Origin: Argonema antarcticum A004/B2
GTDB lineage: Bacteria; Cyanobacteriota; Cyanobacteriia; Cyanobacteriales; Aerosakkonemataceae
Direction of reading: 5' to 3'
DNA: 64,000 nucleotides
Assembly (NCBI RefSeq): GCF_023333585.1
Contig: NZ_JAIQZN010000006.1
Coordinates: 1-64,000 of the forward strand
The stretch's first letter is position 1. Every line of letters begins with the position of its first letter. Positions 36,455-44,998 of the stretch are shown here, in pieces. The notes beneath the pieces were generated by a model that did not search any database, was not told the DNA's origin, and worked only from the letters and a program-made list of their open reading frames with translations. The position numbers were made by a program, and so were the translations under genes.

Positions 36455-38506
36455 TTGGAGCAAACTGCGAAAGTCTCCTTTATTACATCTCAAACCCTCG
36501 GTAATTCCCAAGTTTGTATTGCCGTACTTGATGGGTTGGTTGATTTAAAACATCCATGTTTCCAAGACGCTGACCTGACTCAACTACCGACGCTGGTGAC
36601 TGGAACAGTGAAACCGGATGGTGGGATGTCTCTTCACGGCACTCATGTTACTAGCGTCATCTTTGGGCAACCGGGTAGCCCAGTTATGGGGATTGCTCCT
36701 CAATGCAAAGGGCTGCTCGTTCCTGTGTTTCACGACGATCGCCTAAACCTATCCCAACTCGATTTAGCTCGTGCGATCGAGCAAGCGGTGAATGCAGGAG
36801 CGCACATCATCAATATTAGCGGTGGGCAACTCACCGATGAAGGCGAAGCAGAAGGGTGGCTCAAACGCTCGGTTCAGCTTTGTCAGGACAATAATGTGCT
36901 AATTGTGGCGGCAGCAGGCAATGATGGCTGTGCTTGTTTACACGTTCCAGCAGCTTTACCCACTGTGTTAGCGGTTGGGGCGATGGACGACAAAGGTCAG
37001 CCACTCGCTTTTAGCAACTGGGGCGAAACTTACCAGCAGCAAGGTATACTCGCACCTGGTAAAGACATTTTAGGCGCACAGCCAGGAGGCGGAACAACCC
37101 GGTTAAGCGGTACCAGTTTTGCTGCGCCTGTCATCACGGGAGTGGCAGCACTCTTATTAAGTTTGCAGATTCAGCGGGGAGAAACGCCCGATCCCCAAAA
37201 AGTGAAGGAGGCAATCTTAAAAAGTGCGTTGCCCTGTACAACTGCTGATGGCTCTGCTCAACAACAGTGTTTAGCTGGCAAGCTCAATATTCCTGGTGCT
37301 ATTGAATACTTATTTGGAGGAACTGTGTCAGACTCTTCGGAAACGGTTGCGGCTTCTGGTTGCGGCTGCGGTGGGACAGAACAAAGCGAGGTGAAATCAT
37401 CCGATCATCGCTCTCTTGGTGAGGCGGAGGATTTCATGAATGCTCAACCCCTAATCCCAAGTGTTGCATCTGTGCAACCTGCTGAAGTTGTTGCCACTGC
37501 ACCTATTAATCAATCTCAGGTGGTTACAAGTTCAGTTGCTCCCTCAACTCCCGCCTCTTCGATAGCTACGCCATCCACTCACTCTATAACTTCTCAAATA
37601 CCCGCTATGACTCAATCTGCATCAAACTTTGTCACCGCCAGTCAAGCTCCCAGCGAACTCGCTGACAGTCAGCTTGTCTATGCTTTGGGCACATTAGGCT
37701 ACGATTTTGGGACGGAGGCAAGGCGAGATACCTTCAAACAACTGATGCCTGCTTATAGTATTGGTGGGGTGACCGTGCCAGCAAACCCTTATGATGCTCG
37801 GCAGATGGTAGATTACCTGGCGGCTGCTCCTTCGGAATCGCGATCGCTAATTTGGACATTGAACATTGAATTAACTCCAATTTATGCGATCGAGCCACAG
37901 GGGGCTTTTGCACGAGAGACCTACGCAGTTTTGCAAGAGCTGCTGGCGGGGCAAATTCAGGCAGAAAGCAGCGAAGAATTTGTCGAGCGGGTAAGTATTC
38001 CGGGACTATTGACCGGGCGTACTGTGAAGCTATTCTCTGGGCAAGTAGTGCCGTTGCTGGCACCGCAAAACCCACGCGGAATGTATGGCTGGAAGATTAA
38101 TACACTGGTAGCTGCTGCGATTGAAACGGTGCAAACCACTGTCGGAGATGCCCAAGAAGACGCAATTCGGCGGACGTTGGGCAGTTTCCTCAACCGGATT
38201 TACTACGATTTACGAAATCTCGGCACTACGTCTCAAGATCGGGCGCTCAACTTTGCGGCGACGAATGCGTTCCAGGCGGCTTCTACGTTTGCTGAAGCGG
38301 TAGCAACGGGGATGGAACTGGACAGCATCACGGTGGAGAAAAGCCCCTTCTGTCGGTTGGATAGCGATTGTTGGGATGTGAAGCTCAAGTTCTTTGACCC
38401 AGAAAACAGCCGCCGTGCCAAGAAGGTGTTCCGGTTCACGATTGATGTCAGCGACTTGATTCCGGTGACGCTGGGCGATGTGAGAACTTGGTCTACGCCG
38501 TATTAG
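36455..38506 (+). CDS. Cyanobactin maturation protease, PatA-like
   Basis: A 683-residue protein of the PatA/PatG maturation-protease family. The N-terminal subtilisin (S8) domain has catalytic Asp26 (AVLDG), His61 (HGTH), an oxyanion-side AAAGNDG, and Ser221 (GTSFAAP). A linker with GCGCGG and a Ser/Thr/Pro-rich stretch follows. The C-terminal domain (about 405-680) starts YALGTLGYDFGTEARRDTFKQLMPA, also found in the protein at 50608. In the family, PatA cuts the leader off the precursor core. The start is TTG 36455, because an in-frame TAG lies just upstream and no ATG is near. Precursor gene 1 follows 111 bp later. Confidence 0.88.
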   Translation: MEQTAKVSFITSQTLGNSQVCIAVLDGLVDLKHPCFQDADLTQLPTLVTGTVKPDGGMSLHGTHVTSVIFGQPGSPVMGIAPQCKGLLVPVFHDDRLNLSQLDLARAIEQAVNAGAHIINISGGQLTDEGEAEGWLKRSVQLCQDNNVLIVAAAGNDGCACLHVPAALPTVLAVGAMDDKGQPLAFSNWGETYQQQGILAPGKDILGAQPGGGTTRLSGTSFAAPVITGVAALLLSLQIQRGETPDPQKVKEAILKSALPCTTADGSAQQQCLAGKLNIPGAIEYLFGGTVSDSSETVAASGCGCGGTEQSEVKSSDHRSLGEAEDFMNAQPLIPSVASVQPAEVVATAPINQSQVVTSSVAPSTPASSIATPSTHSITSQIPAMTQSASNFVTASQAPSELADSQLVYALGTLGYDFGTEARRDTFKQLMPAYSIGGVTVPANPYDARQMVDYLAAAPSESRSLIWTLNIELTPIYAIEPQGAFARETYAVLQELLAGQIQAESSEEFVERVSIPGLLTGRTVKLFSGQVVPLLAPQNPRGMYGWKINTLVAAAIETVQTTVGDAQEDAIRRTLGSFLNRIYYDLRNLGTTSQDRALNFAATNAFQAASTFAEAVATGMELDSITVEKSPFCRLDSDCWDVKLKFFDPENSRRAKKVFRFTIDVSDLIPVTLGDVRTWSTPY

Positions 38507-38520
38507 GTAGTGCTGCGCGA

Positions 38521-38617
38521 ACAGTCTTCTTTCCAATAGAAGCGGTCAGACCCACCGACTGAGCTATGCCTCGACAACGGGATCAAACACAAACTACAAA
38601 AATGGAGAAAAACTCTC
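38521..38617 (+). promoter_or_regulatory. Conserved precursor-gene leader, copy 1
   Basis: Contains AGTCTTCTTT-loop-AGAAG, then GGTCAGACCCACCGACTGAG, CTCGACAACGGG, and a GGAGAAA ribosome-binding site before the ATG. The same order of blocks precedes each of the four precursor genes. Confidence 0.7.
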
Positions 38618-38821
38618 ATGGATCACAAAAACTTGATGCCCCAAGTGGCACAACCCGTCAACCGCATCAGCAGTGGACAATTGCCTGCCGAACTCGCTGA
38701 ACTGTCGGAAGAAGCCCTGTCCCAACTGGGTGAAGATGCCTCCAGTAGTTCATCAGTACTAGCCTCAGAACGATAGAGTGGGGATTGGGGATGTTCTTAT
38801 GACGGAGACGACGCGGAGTAA
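38618..38821 (+). pseudogene. Cyanobactin precursor gene 1 with in-frame amber codon
   Basis: The leader MDHKNLMPQVAQPVNRISSG continues to LAELSEEALSQLGEDAS, the cyanobactin (PatE-type) leader with the enzyme-recognition element LAELSEEAL and a G-x-x-A-S cleavage-type site. The frame then hits TAG at 38774 after VLASER. The same frame continues past the amber codon as SGDWGC followed by SYDGDDAE and TAA at 38819, exactly the C-terminal element of the intact copies. So one nonsense codon sits inside the core region. As it stands the product is a 52-residue leader without the C-terminal recognition element. Confidence 0.85.
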
Positions 38822-38852
38822 GTTCCTGGGCTACCCCAGACTTCTTTTCCCC

Positions 38853-39200
38853 TCAAATCTGCCTCCTTTCCTGTCTAGGAGCCTGGTTAGCCCGGATGAA
38901 TTGAGTCGCAATTGCCCTCACATCGGGGGTTTGGGATACCTGGCACCTGGCAGGAGGAGGAGATGAGGGAGCAGGGAGAGATGAAGGTGGGCTTGAATTC
39001 ACTGACTTGTTGGTTCGATTCTTTTCACTCCTTCCATCTTTCCCGCTTCTTGTATTTCCCTTGAAGTCTAAGCCTTGTTTTAGGCAATAGAGAAACACCT
39101 CCCGGCATTCCCACCGTTGCAGCTTAAATTCTCGGTTGTTACATCGAGTTGTGATGTGGTAAGCATACCCAGCCTGAAAGTGACGACGTTTTCTCGGCAT
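38853..39200 (-). pseudogene. RAYT-type transposase with internal deletion
   Basis: The frame keeps the first about 45 residues (MPRKRRHFQAGYAYHITTRC...VFLYCLKQGLD) and the C-terminal low-complexity tail (SGKDGRSEKNRTNKSVNS...RANQAP) of the full copy at 45981-46808. It lacks the middle with the catalytic HIH motif. The reading frame is preserved across the deletion. Its 3' end lies 31 bp after the precursor 1 stop, antiparallel. Confidence 0.85.
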
Positions 39201-39277
39201 AAGATTAAGAATATTCACGAGACGTTTTGGATCGTCCCAGCCATAACACACCCCAATTCACTTAAAGGAACCAAACC

Positions 39278-39511
39278 ATGAAACTTCCCAAACAATCTCC
39301 TCCGGTCAAACGTCCCGATTTAATCCAACCCCATGAAGCCGTCGATGTGGTTCACGGCACTGTAGAACAATTGGTTAATATTCGGATGAAATTACTGCAT
39401 GGGGCGAACTTCAACGATCCAGCAGCCTTTGAGTACCGCAGCTACAATCAACTCAAAACTTCTGGGGGCTGCGGTTGCTTTCGCGGTTTCGCTGGTTCTG
39501 CGTTTTTCTAG
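39278..39511 (+). CDS. Candidate second RiPP-type peptide ending SGGCGCFRGFAGSAFF
   Basis: A 77-residue peptide with an AAAGGA ribosome-binding site. A charged leader-like part (VDVVHGTVEQLVNIRMKLLHGANFNDPAAFEYRSYNQ) precedes LKTSGG and a small, Cys/Gly/Phe-rich tail CGCFRGFAGSAFF. GG followed by a short Cys-containing tail is the shape of a leader-core peptide, but I do not recognise a family. It starts 77 bp upstream of a transposase remnant's 5' end and ends 52 bp before the LamG gene, inside the cyanobactin locus. It could equally be a small structural protein. Confidence 0.55.
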   Translation: MKLPKQSPPVKRPDLIQPHEAVDVVHGTVEQLVNIRMKLLHGANFNDPAAFEYRSYNQLKTSGGCGCFRGFAGSAFF

Positions 39512-39563
39512 TTCAGTTCCCTGAATTTTCATGTTCACCAGATGAGGGAGATGTATAGCAGCT

Positions 39564-41213
39564 ATGGCTAAATCAAAAAAACGTCAAGAAGCTACGCCTG
39601 AATACTTGTTGGAGTTTGATGGCAGCACAACTTGTATAAAAATTTCCGATCGTAGCAGCCTGGACGTGCTGAATAATTTTACGCTCGAAGCTTGGGTGAA
39701 ACCGAAGCGGTTGAGTGGGGTACAACGAATTGTCTCCAAACCCTCCGCCTATGGGTTTGGCTTAAATGGTGACCAAATTCGTTTCACCATTTACGGTAAG
39801 CAAGATTACGACATGACTCAAGCTCCTCTGTCTGTCGATACTTGGGTTCATTTAGCGGTCGTGGTTGATACCGATAATCAAGCATATTTTTATGTGAATG
39901 GGGTGATGGTGCAAGCGGTGCCTGGAACTCAGCCCGCGAACAAAAGTAGCGCCTCCTGTATGATAGGCAACCAGGGAATTGGCAAAGGCGAGTATTTTGC
40001 AGGTCAAATAGCTGATGTGCGAATCTGGAATGTGGCGCGACAGGAACAGATCCAGGCAAATCGCTTGCGCCGTTTGGAAGGTACTGAACCAGGTTTGGTA
40101 GGTTACTGGTTGTTGAATGAGGGTTCGGGTACGATCGCCCATGACAAAACCAGTTTTGCCAATCACGGTACAATTACTGGCGGTGCGACTTGGGTGCAAT
40201 CAGACCTGCCGATCGCGGCAGAAGAATCTGGAGAACTGAGCCAACCTGCAACCGCCTCACCAAATGTCGCACCTAGCCCTTCGCCAGTATCGGATAAACA
40301 GTTTATACCAGTCGAAGAATCTCTAGGACTGAGCGAACCGGCAACCGCCCCGCCAAATGTCGCACCCAGCCCACCAGAAACCTCTGTAGCATCTAGCACT
40401 CCCCCTACATCAAGCCCTGAGAGCGCTCAACCTATCCCTCCTGTTGCCTTGCAGGGTCGGCAGATGGTGTTGGTGCTGGATGAAAAACACCAGGGTATTT
40501 CTGCGGGTAGAGGGGCGCTAAACCTCCAAGGGCGGTTCACAATTGAAGCCTGGGTGTATCCGGCTACTGCGGCTGGCAAGCAAGTGATTTTTGCTGAAGC
40601 CGAAACGCTGTTTTATTTGGAAGGCGGCAAACTCAAGTTTCAGACACCACTGGCTAAAGAGGCGATCGCATCCGGCAACGCAATCCAGCCACAAAGCTGG
40701 TATCACCTTGCCGTCGTCAGGGCGGGAAGTCGTCCTGGTGCTACCAAGCTCTATATTAACGGCGTACACAACGACAATCAAATTGCAATTAAGGCAGTTG
40801 TGTCCTCTGGCAATACCTATCTGGGCGGACATCCCGACGTGCCAGAATCCTGCTTTCAGGGCAAGCTGCTGGAAGTGAGGGTGTGGCGATACGCGCGATC
40901 GCTTTCAGAAATTGAGGCAAATTGGCTGTATCCCCTCACAGGTCGGGAACTCGGTTTAATGCGCTGCTGGTCTCTTGATGAGAAATTGGGGACAACCCTT
41001 AACGATAAGACAAGCAATCGGGCAGTGGGAACATTCAGCGGTGATGCTGTTTGGGAGGAAGTGGAAATCCCGCTGAAGCTGAAGCTAGACCCACAGGAAG
41101 TGCTAGTGCGATCGACTGGATTGGAAGATTACGGCTACTGGTTTAGGGAGATGGCGAAACAACAAAAAACAGAGGCAGAGCCCCCATTTCGTCGCGGTCG
41201 AATTTGGGTGTAA
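39564..41213 (+). CDS. Two-domain LamG (concanavalin A-like) protein
   Basis: A 549-residue protein with two LamG/laminin-G-like jelly-roll domains. The first is at about 10-210 (LEFDGSTTCIKISDRSSL...FTLEAWVKP...DVRIWNVARQEQIQ...GLVGYWLLNEGSGT). The second is at about 300-510 (FTIEAWVYP...SWYHLAVVRAG...EVRVWRYARSLSEIE...MRCWSLDEKLGT). A Pro/Ser-rich linker with two near-identical PATAxPNVAPSP units joins them. No signal peptide is visible. Such domains bind sugars or proteins; no enzyme motif is seen. It is probably co-transcribed with the 77-residue peptide gene. Confidence 0.8.
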   Translation: MAKSKKRQEATPEYLLEFDGSTTCIKISDRSSLDVLNNFTLEAWVKPKRLSGVQRIVSKPSAYGFGLNGDQIRFTIYGKQDYDMTQAPLSVDTWVHLAVVVDTDNQAYFYVNGVMVQAVPGTQPANKSSASCMIGNQGIGKGEYFAGQIADVRIWNVARQEQIQANRLRRLEGTEPGLVGYWLLNEGSGTIAHDKTSFANHGTITGGATWVQSDLPIAAEESGELSQPATASPNVAPSPSPVSDKQFIPVEESLGLSEPATAPPNVAPSPPETSVASSTPPTSSPESAQPIPPVALQGRQMVLVLDEKHQGISAGRGALNLQGRFTIEAWVYPATAAGKQVIFAEAETLFYLEGGKLKFQTPLAKEAIASGNAIQPQSWYHLAVVRAGSRPGATKLYINGVHNDNQIAIKAVVSSGNTYLGGHPDVPESCFQGKLLEVRVWRYARSLSEIEANWLYPLTGRELGLMRCWSLDEKLGTTLNDKTSNRAVGTFSGDAVWEEVEIPLKLKLDPQEVLVRSTGLEDYGYWFREMAKQQKTEAEPPFRRGRIWV

Positions 41214-41641
41214 GGCTTTGGGAAAGTAGGGGGAGAAGAATCGTCAACAACCCCACCCACTCTTGGGATGGGGCTTAGGACTGGAGTTAAGCTGCTACGC
41301 ATTTAATTTGTATGTTTAGCGGGAGTGGGAGAGTGGGGGAGTGGGGGAGTGGGAGAGGAATTGAAGGTTTGATTGCCGGATTAGAAATATCCGAATTAGA
41401 TGCGTGTTAGCTTATAGCAACCTTCTTGGCAGTTAGGACATTCTGAATTCCTGAAGCGTTGGCGGATTCTAAATCCTTCTTCCCCTAGTCCCTAGCAAGA
41501 AAGCTCCTAGTCCCTAGCGCAGCGCGGCAGAAATAATCCACCAGTTCAGAAGTAGTTAAATGACTTACGCTCAAAGGATTTTTGACTTTTGACTTTTGAC
41601 TTTTGACTTCCGCTCTTCGGCACTAGCTATATATGTTGGCC
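41214..41641. other. Intergenic: hairpin plus tandem repeats
   Basis: Contains a CCCCACCCA / TGGGATGGGG hairpin near 41251-41274 (possible terminator of the LamG gene), a GAGTGGGG minisatellite (41318-41356), CTAGTCCCTAGC repeats (41487-41520) and an 8-bp TTTTGACT array (41580-41612). No gene is seen. Confidence 0.6.
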
Positions 41642-42598
41642 ATGACCCGATTCGTCTACGATCAATTTGCTAAACAATACTTGCAAGAACTTCTCTCACC
41701 TTTAGGGCTTGTAAAAACGAGTCGGGATATTACTGCTGAAGTCCGAGAAATTGATGTCTTATTTGTGCCTCAAAATCACAACGAGAACGCAATTAAAACA
41801 TTAGGACTTTTGGGAAAAATAGCAGCAAATTCTGCTATAATTGAACCGTTTAGGAATCCTGTTAATACGGATGATATTTGCAGTTGCATCGGCAAACTTT
41901 TCGATTTTCATGCTGAGTGCAACCGACTCGCTAACCGAGAAGAAAAACCACTTCTCCCAGCCGATCGGACTCGGCTTTGGATTTTATCGCCAACTCTTTC
42001 TAAACCCATTTTGGACAGTTTTGGTGCTAACTTAGAACTGGAAAGCTTTGGGGAGGGGGTTTATTGTCTACCGCCAGCCTTCCGAACCGCAATCGTTGTC
42101 ATCCATCAACTTCGTCGAACCCCTGAAACTCTCTGGCTGCGACTGTTGGGAAAAGGAAGCGTTCAAAAAAGCGCGATCGCAGAACTCAAATCCCTACCAG
42201 ACACAATGCTATTTAAAGATAGCATTCTCGAACTTTTGTCGAGTTTGTTCGCTATTTTAGATGCTCGTCAAGACTTAGATTCAGAAGACCGGGAGTTAAT
42301 TATGGAACTATCACCATTATACCTAGAACGAATTCAAGATGCGACCAAGCAAGGAATTGAGCAAGGAATTGAGCGAGGAATTGAGCGAGGAATTGAGCGA
42401 GGAATTGAGCGAGGAATTGAGCGAGAAGCTGTTTCCTTCATTATGCGATTGCTGAATCGTCGATTTGGGTCGATCGCTCCCGATGTTGAGGAACGAGTCC
42501 GCGGTTTACCCGTTGATCGCATTGAAGATTTGGGAGAAGCGCTGCTTGATTTCCAGAACGCAGCAGATTTAACAAACTGGATTGAGAATGCTAATTAA
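41642..42598 (+). CDS. DUF4351-containing Rpn/YhgA-like putative nuclease
   Basis: About 318 residues. It begins MTRFVYDQFAKQYLQELLSPLG, the usual start of cyanobacterial DUF4351 proteins, which is why I use the second ATG. The N-terminal part carries REIDVLF, a likely PD-(D/E)XK strand. The middle has five GIERGIE-type tandem tetra-residue repeats encoded by a 12-bp repeat. The C-terminus SFIMRLLNRRFGSIAPDVEERVRGL...LGEALLDFQNAADLTNWI is DUF4351. Related to Rpn-type recombination-promoting nucleases. Function inferred only from fold. Confidence 0.75.
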   Translation: MTRFVYDQFAKQYLQELLSPLGLVKTSRDITAEVREIDVLFVPQNHNENAIKTLGLLGKIAANSAIIEPFRNPVNTDDICSCIGKLFDFHAECNRLANREEKPLLPADRTRLWILSPTLSKPILDSFGANLELESFGEGVYCLPPAFRTAIVVIHQLRRTPETLWLRLLGKGSVQKSAIAELKSLPDTMLFKDSILELLSSLFAILDARQDLDSEDRELIMELSPLYLERIQDATKQGIEQGIERGIERGIERGIERGIEREAVSFIMRLLNRRFGSIAPDVEERVRGLPVDRIEDLGEALLDFQNAADLTNWIENAN

Positions 42599-42599
42599 A

Positions 42600-42690
42600 C
42601 AAACTCTTCAAGTAGCCTAGTCTACTTTCCGACCCAAAGCGATCGCACCTCTCAATACACAGGCAAGCGATCGCCTTTCACCCTAGCCTT
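42600..42690. repeat. hicB 3'-end scar and GCGATCGC repeats
   Basis: CAAACTCTTCAAGTAGCCTAG (42600-42620) is the same as the last codons of hicB at 45406-45426. It is followed in both places by AGTCTAYTTTC and AAGCGATCGCACCTCT. So the sequence behind hicB also lies behind the DUF4351 gene, marking a duplication or recombination end. Confidence 0.75.
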
Positions 42691-42739
42691 CTCCAGCCAC
42701 TCTTGATAAGATCGATTCAGTTATCCAGGCTCGATTGCT

Positions 42740-43153
42740 ATGCAACTGACCATTAACCTGCCGGAACCTGCTTTTAAACGTTTGTCTCGCCTTGCGGAGT
42801 TGACGAACCAACCCCTGTCAGAGTTGGTGGTTCAGAGTATTGCTGGAAACTTGCCACCTGCGATCGAAACCGCCCCTATTGAAAGTCAGGCTGAATTATT
42901 GACCCTGCAAACGCTGAGTATTGAAGCTTTACGGCAAATTGCCCAAGGTCAGATCCCGTCTATCCAGCAAAAACTTCATGTCACACTTCTAGAAGGTAAT
43001 CAGGAAGGATTGCTGACGGAAGAACAACAGCGAGAATTGCGGGAACTTTCATTGGCAGCAGATCAATTGATGCTCAAGAAAGCTCATGCCTGTGCCATTT
43101 TGCGCTGGCGAGGGCAGCCGATCCGTGATTTGAACCAGCTATCTGCCGATTAA
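42740..43153 (+). CDS. Hypothetical protein with RHH-like start, paired with HNH nuclease
   Basis: 137 residues. The N-terminus MQLTINLPEPAFKRLSRLAELTNQPLSELVVQSI resembles a ribbon-helix-helix DNA-binding unit. The rest is helical (LLTEEQQRELRELSLAADQLMLKKAHACAILRWRG). I recognise it only as a recurrent cyanobacterial partner of HNH genes. It ends 3 bp before the HNH start, so the two form an operon and possibly a regulator-nuclease pair. Confidence 0.6.
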   Translation: MQLTINLPEPAFKRLSRLAELTNQPLSELVVQSIAGNLPPAIETAPIESQAELLTLQTLSIEALRQIAQGQIPSIQQKLHVTLLEGNQEGLLTEEQQRELRELSLAADQLMLKKAHACAILRWRGQPIRDLNQLSAD

Positions 43154-43156
43154 GAC

Positions 43157-43579
43157 ATGGCTTCAGTTCCTCAGTCAATTCGTCAGCAAGTGATTTCAGA
43201 GGCAAACCAATGTTGCGAATATTGTCAAACTCAACAACGTTTAATCGGAATGCCGCTTGTGATTGACCATATTATTCCGCGTTCAATGGGTGGGAGCAGC
43301 GATCGCGCTAACTTAGCCGCTTCTTGCTATCGCTGCAATGAGTTTAAGAGTGCCAAAACGGATGCAGTTGATCCCCTGACTGGAGAGCGAGTTTCTCTAT
43401 TTAATCCCCGTCAAAACCATTGGGCTGAACACTTTGCTTGGGCACAAGAAGGAACACTTATTGCTGGCTTAACCGCAACAGGGAGGGCTTCGGTTGATGC
43501 TCTCAAACTTAATAACGAGTATGTTGTGGAATCTCGCAGAATTTGGGTTGCTGAAAATTGGCATCCTCCCAGTTTTTGA
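43157..43579 (+). CDS. HNH endonuclease
   Basis: 140 residues with a complete HNH motif: zinc ligands CEYC, then VIDHIIPRSMGG (catalytic His), N in DRANLAASC, and YRCNEFKSAKT. It is a small stand-alone metal-dependent nuclease, probably tied to the preceding gene. The target is unknown. Confidence 0.85.
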   Translation: MASVPQSIRQQVISEANQCCEYCQTQQRLIGMPLVIDHIIPRSMGGSSDRANLAASCYRCNEFKSAKTDAVDPLTGERVSLFNPRQNHWAEHFAWAQEGTLIAGLTATGRASVDALKLNNEYVVESRRIWVAENWHPPSF

Positions 43580-43621
43580 TGAAGCGATCGCCCTAAATGT
43601 ATCATAAAGGCGATCGCCTAA

Positions 43622-43716
43622 ATACAGTCTTCTTTCATACAGAAGCGGTCAGACCCACCGACTGAGCAAACCTCGACAACGGGACAAACACAAATTACAA
43701 AAGGACAAAAACTCTC
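43622..43716 (+). promoter_or_regulatory. Conserved precursor-gene leader, copy 2
   Basis: Almost the same as the leader at 38521: ACAGTCTTCTTT, AGAAGC, GGTCAGACCCACCGACTGAG, CTCGACAACGGGACAAACAC, then ACTCTC before the ATG. Copies 1 and 2 share the AGTCTTCTTT block that copies 3 and 4 lack. Confidence 0.7.
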
Positions 43717-43923
43717 ATGGATAAACAAAACTTGATGCCAATAGCGGCACAACCCGTCAACCGGATCACCACTGGACAATTGCCTGCTGAGTTGGCGGAA
43801 CTGTCGGAAGAAGCCCTGTCCCAACTGGGTGAGGATGCCTCAAGTAGTGCCTCTATAGCGGCCAGTTCCGCCGCTTGGCTGGGCCCGGCGTTTTGTTCTT
43901 ATGACGGAGACGACGCGGAGTAA
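43717..43923 (+). CDS. Cyanobactin-type precursor peptide 2 (intact)
   Basis: 68 residues. The leader MDKQNLMPIAAQPVNRITTG leads to LAELSEEALSQLGEDAS. The core region is SSASIAASSAAWLGPAFC and the tail is SYDGDDAE. LAELSEEAL is the known docking element of cyanobactin leaders. GxDAS/GEDAS-type and SYDG-type sites flank cores in the family. The core ends in Cys directly before SYDG, as in precursors with a C-terminal thiazole. The flanked region (18 residues) is longer than most known cyanobactin cores, so further trimming is likely. A transposase remnant follows antiparallel. Confidence 0.88.
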   Translation: MDKQNLMPIAAQPVNRITTGQLPAELAELSEEALSQLGEDASSSASIAASSAAWLGPAFCSYDGDDAE

Positions 43924-43949
43924 GTTCCTGCTTTCCCCCGGAATCAATT

Positions 43950-44177
43950 TCCTCTCAAAACTGCCTTTCTTCCTGTCTAGGAGCCTGGTTAGCTCGGATG
44001 AATTGAGTCGCAACGGCTGATACCATCTGGCTTTCCTACCTGGCACCGGGGAGGAGAAGAGGAAGAGGGAGATGAAGGTGGGGTGGGATTGGGTGGACTG
44101 ACTTCAACTTTGTTGGTTCGATGCCGTTCCCTCCTTCCATCTTCTCTCCTACCTCCTTTGAGGTTTTCCTGGGATAG
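43950..44177 (-). pseudogene. RAYT transposase C-terminal remnant (after precursor 2)
   Basis: Reads in pieces as ENLKGGRREDGRRERHRTNK and a Pro/Ser-rich tail. It matches only the low-complexity end of the full-length gene at 45981-46808 and has shifted frames. It begins within 30 bp of the precursor stop, as in the other copies. Confidence 0.75.
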
Positions 44178-44280
44178 GATAAAGCGATCGCACTTCTCAT
44201 TACACAAATAAGCGATCGCACTTCTTAATACACAGATCGCTCTTCCCACTAAACAGATCGCTCTTTTAAATAATCTAATT
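44178..44280. repeat. Direct repeats of GATCGCACTTCTCATTACACA type
   Basis: Four tandem-like units (AGCGATCGCACTTCTYAWTACACA, then two shorter AGATCGCTCTT units). The same block occurs at 45443-45560, so it belongs to the duplicated precursor unit. Confidence 0.8.
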
Positions 44281-44363
44281 GAAACATCGGTCAGACCCAC
44301 CGACTGAGCAATGGCTCGACAACGGGACAAACACACAAAAGACAAAAACGGAGAAAAACTCTC
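44270..44363 (+). promoter_or_regulatory. Conserved precursor-gene leader, copy 3
   Basis: AATTGAAACATC, GGTCAGACCCACCGACTGAG, CTCGACAACGGGACAAACAC and GGAGAAA before the ATG. It pairs with copy 4 in its first block. Confidence 0.7.
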
Positions 44364-44557
44364 ATGGATCACAAAAACTTGATGCCCCAAGTGGCACAAC
44401 CCGTCAACCGCATCACAACCGGACAATTGCCTGCTGAACTGGCTGAACTGACTGAGGAAGCCTTGCAACTGGATGGCGACTCTGCTAACTCTGCTGCTGT
44501 GTCCGCTTGAATTTGGCGTAGATTTTTTGTTCTTATGACGGAGACGACGCGGAGTAA
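44364..44557 (+). pseudogene. Cyanobactin precursor gene 3, degenerate
   Basis: The leader MDHKNLMPQVAQPVNRITTG to LAELTEEALQ is kept. The site GEDAS is replaced by LDGDSANSA and a TGA stops the frame at 44508 after 48 residues. The SYDGDDAE tail sequence is still present (44531 onwards) but in another frame, and that frame has its own TAG before the tail. At least two lesions exist, so the gene cannot give a normal core. It might still make a leader-only peptide. Confidence 0.8.
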
Positions 44558-44577
44558 GTTCCTGCACTACCCCGGAA

Positions 44578-44998
44578 TCAATTTCCTCTCAAATCTGCCT
44601 TGACTCCCTTCCAGGAGCCTGGTTCGCCCGGATGAATTGAGTCGCAATTGCCGATACCATCTGGCTTTCGGATACCTGGCACCTGGCGGCAGCCCCAGAG
44701 GAGGAAGCAAGAGGAGGAAGCAGGGGAAGATGAAGGTTGAGTTGAGTTGACTGACTTGTTGGTTCGATTCTTTTCACTCCTTCGCTCGTCCCTGCTTCTT
44801 GTGGTTCTCTTGAGGTCTAAGCCAGCTAGGAATTTATTTCCCCAATGAGATTTTCTGGCTGGCTTACTTTTCGGGTTGTATCGCTGGCAGAATCCTCGGT
44901 ATTTCCGGGCGCATTCTTCCAAGCTGTTGCCCAATTGCAAAAAAGCCGGATGCCATTGAGTTAAACCATCATTTGTTAGCTGGTCATGGAAAGAGCAG
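44578..44998 (-). pseudogene. RAYT transposase C-terminal half, cut by hicAB
   Basis: The reading frame gives HDQLTNDGLTQWHPAFLQLG, then CARKYRGFCQRYNPKSKPAR and the tail, the second half of the transposase at 45981. Homology stops at 44998, where hicA begins. Thus the toxin-antitoxin pair replaced or interrupted the 5' half. Confidence 0.85.

Noticed and set aside
38521..38590. tRNA-like sequence: the reverse complement of the precursor leader contains GCTCAGTCGGT, like a tRNA D-arm
   Set aside because: The D-stem does not pair (GCTC with GGTC), no anticodon stem or TTCGAAT arm follows, and no acceptor pairing was found.
43989..44567. 192-codon minus-strand frame covering precursor 3
   Set aside because: It is antisense to the precursor gene and its leader; only its end matches the transposase tail, in a shifted frame.
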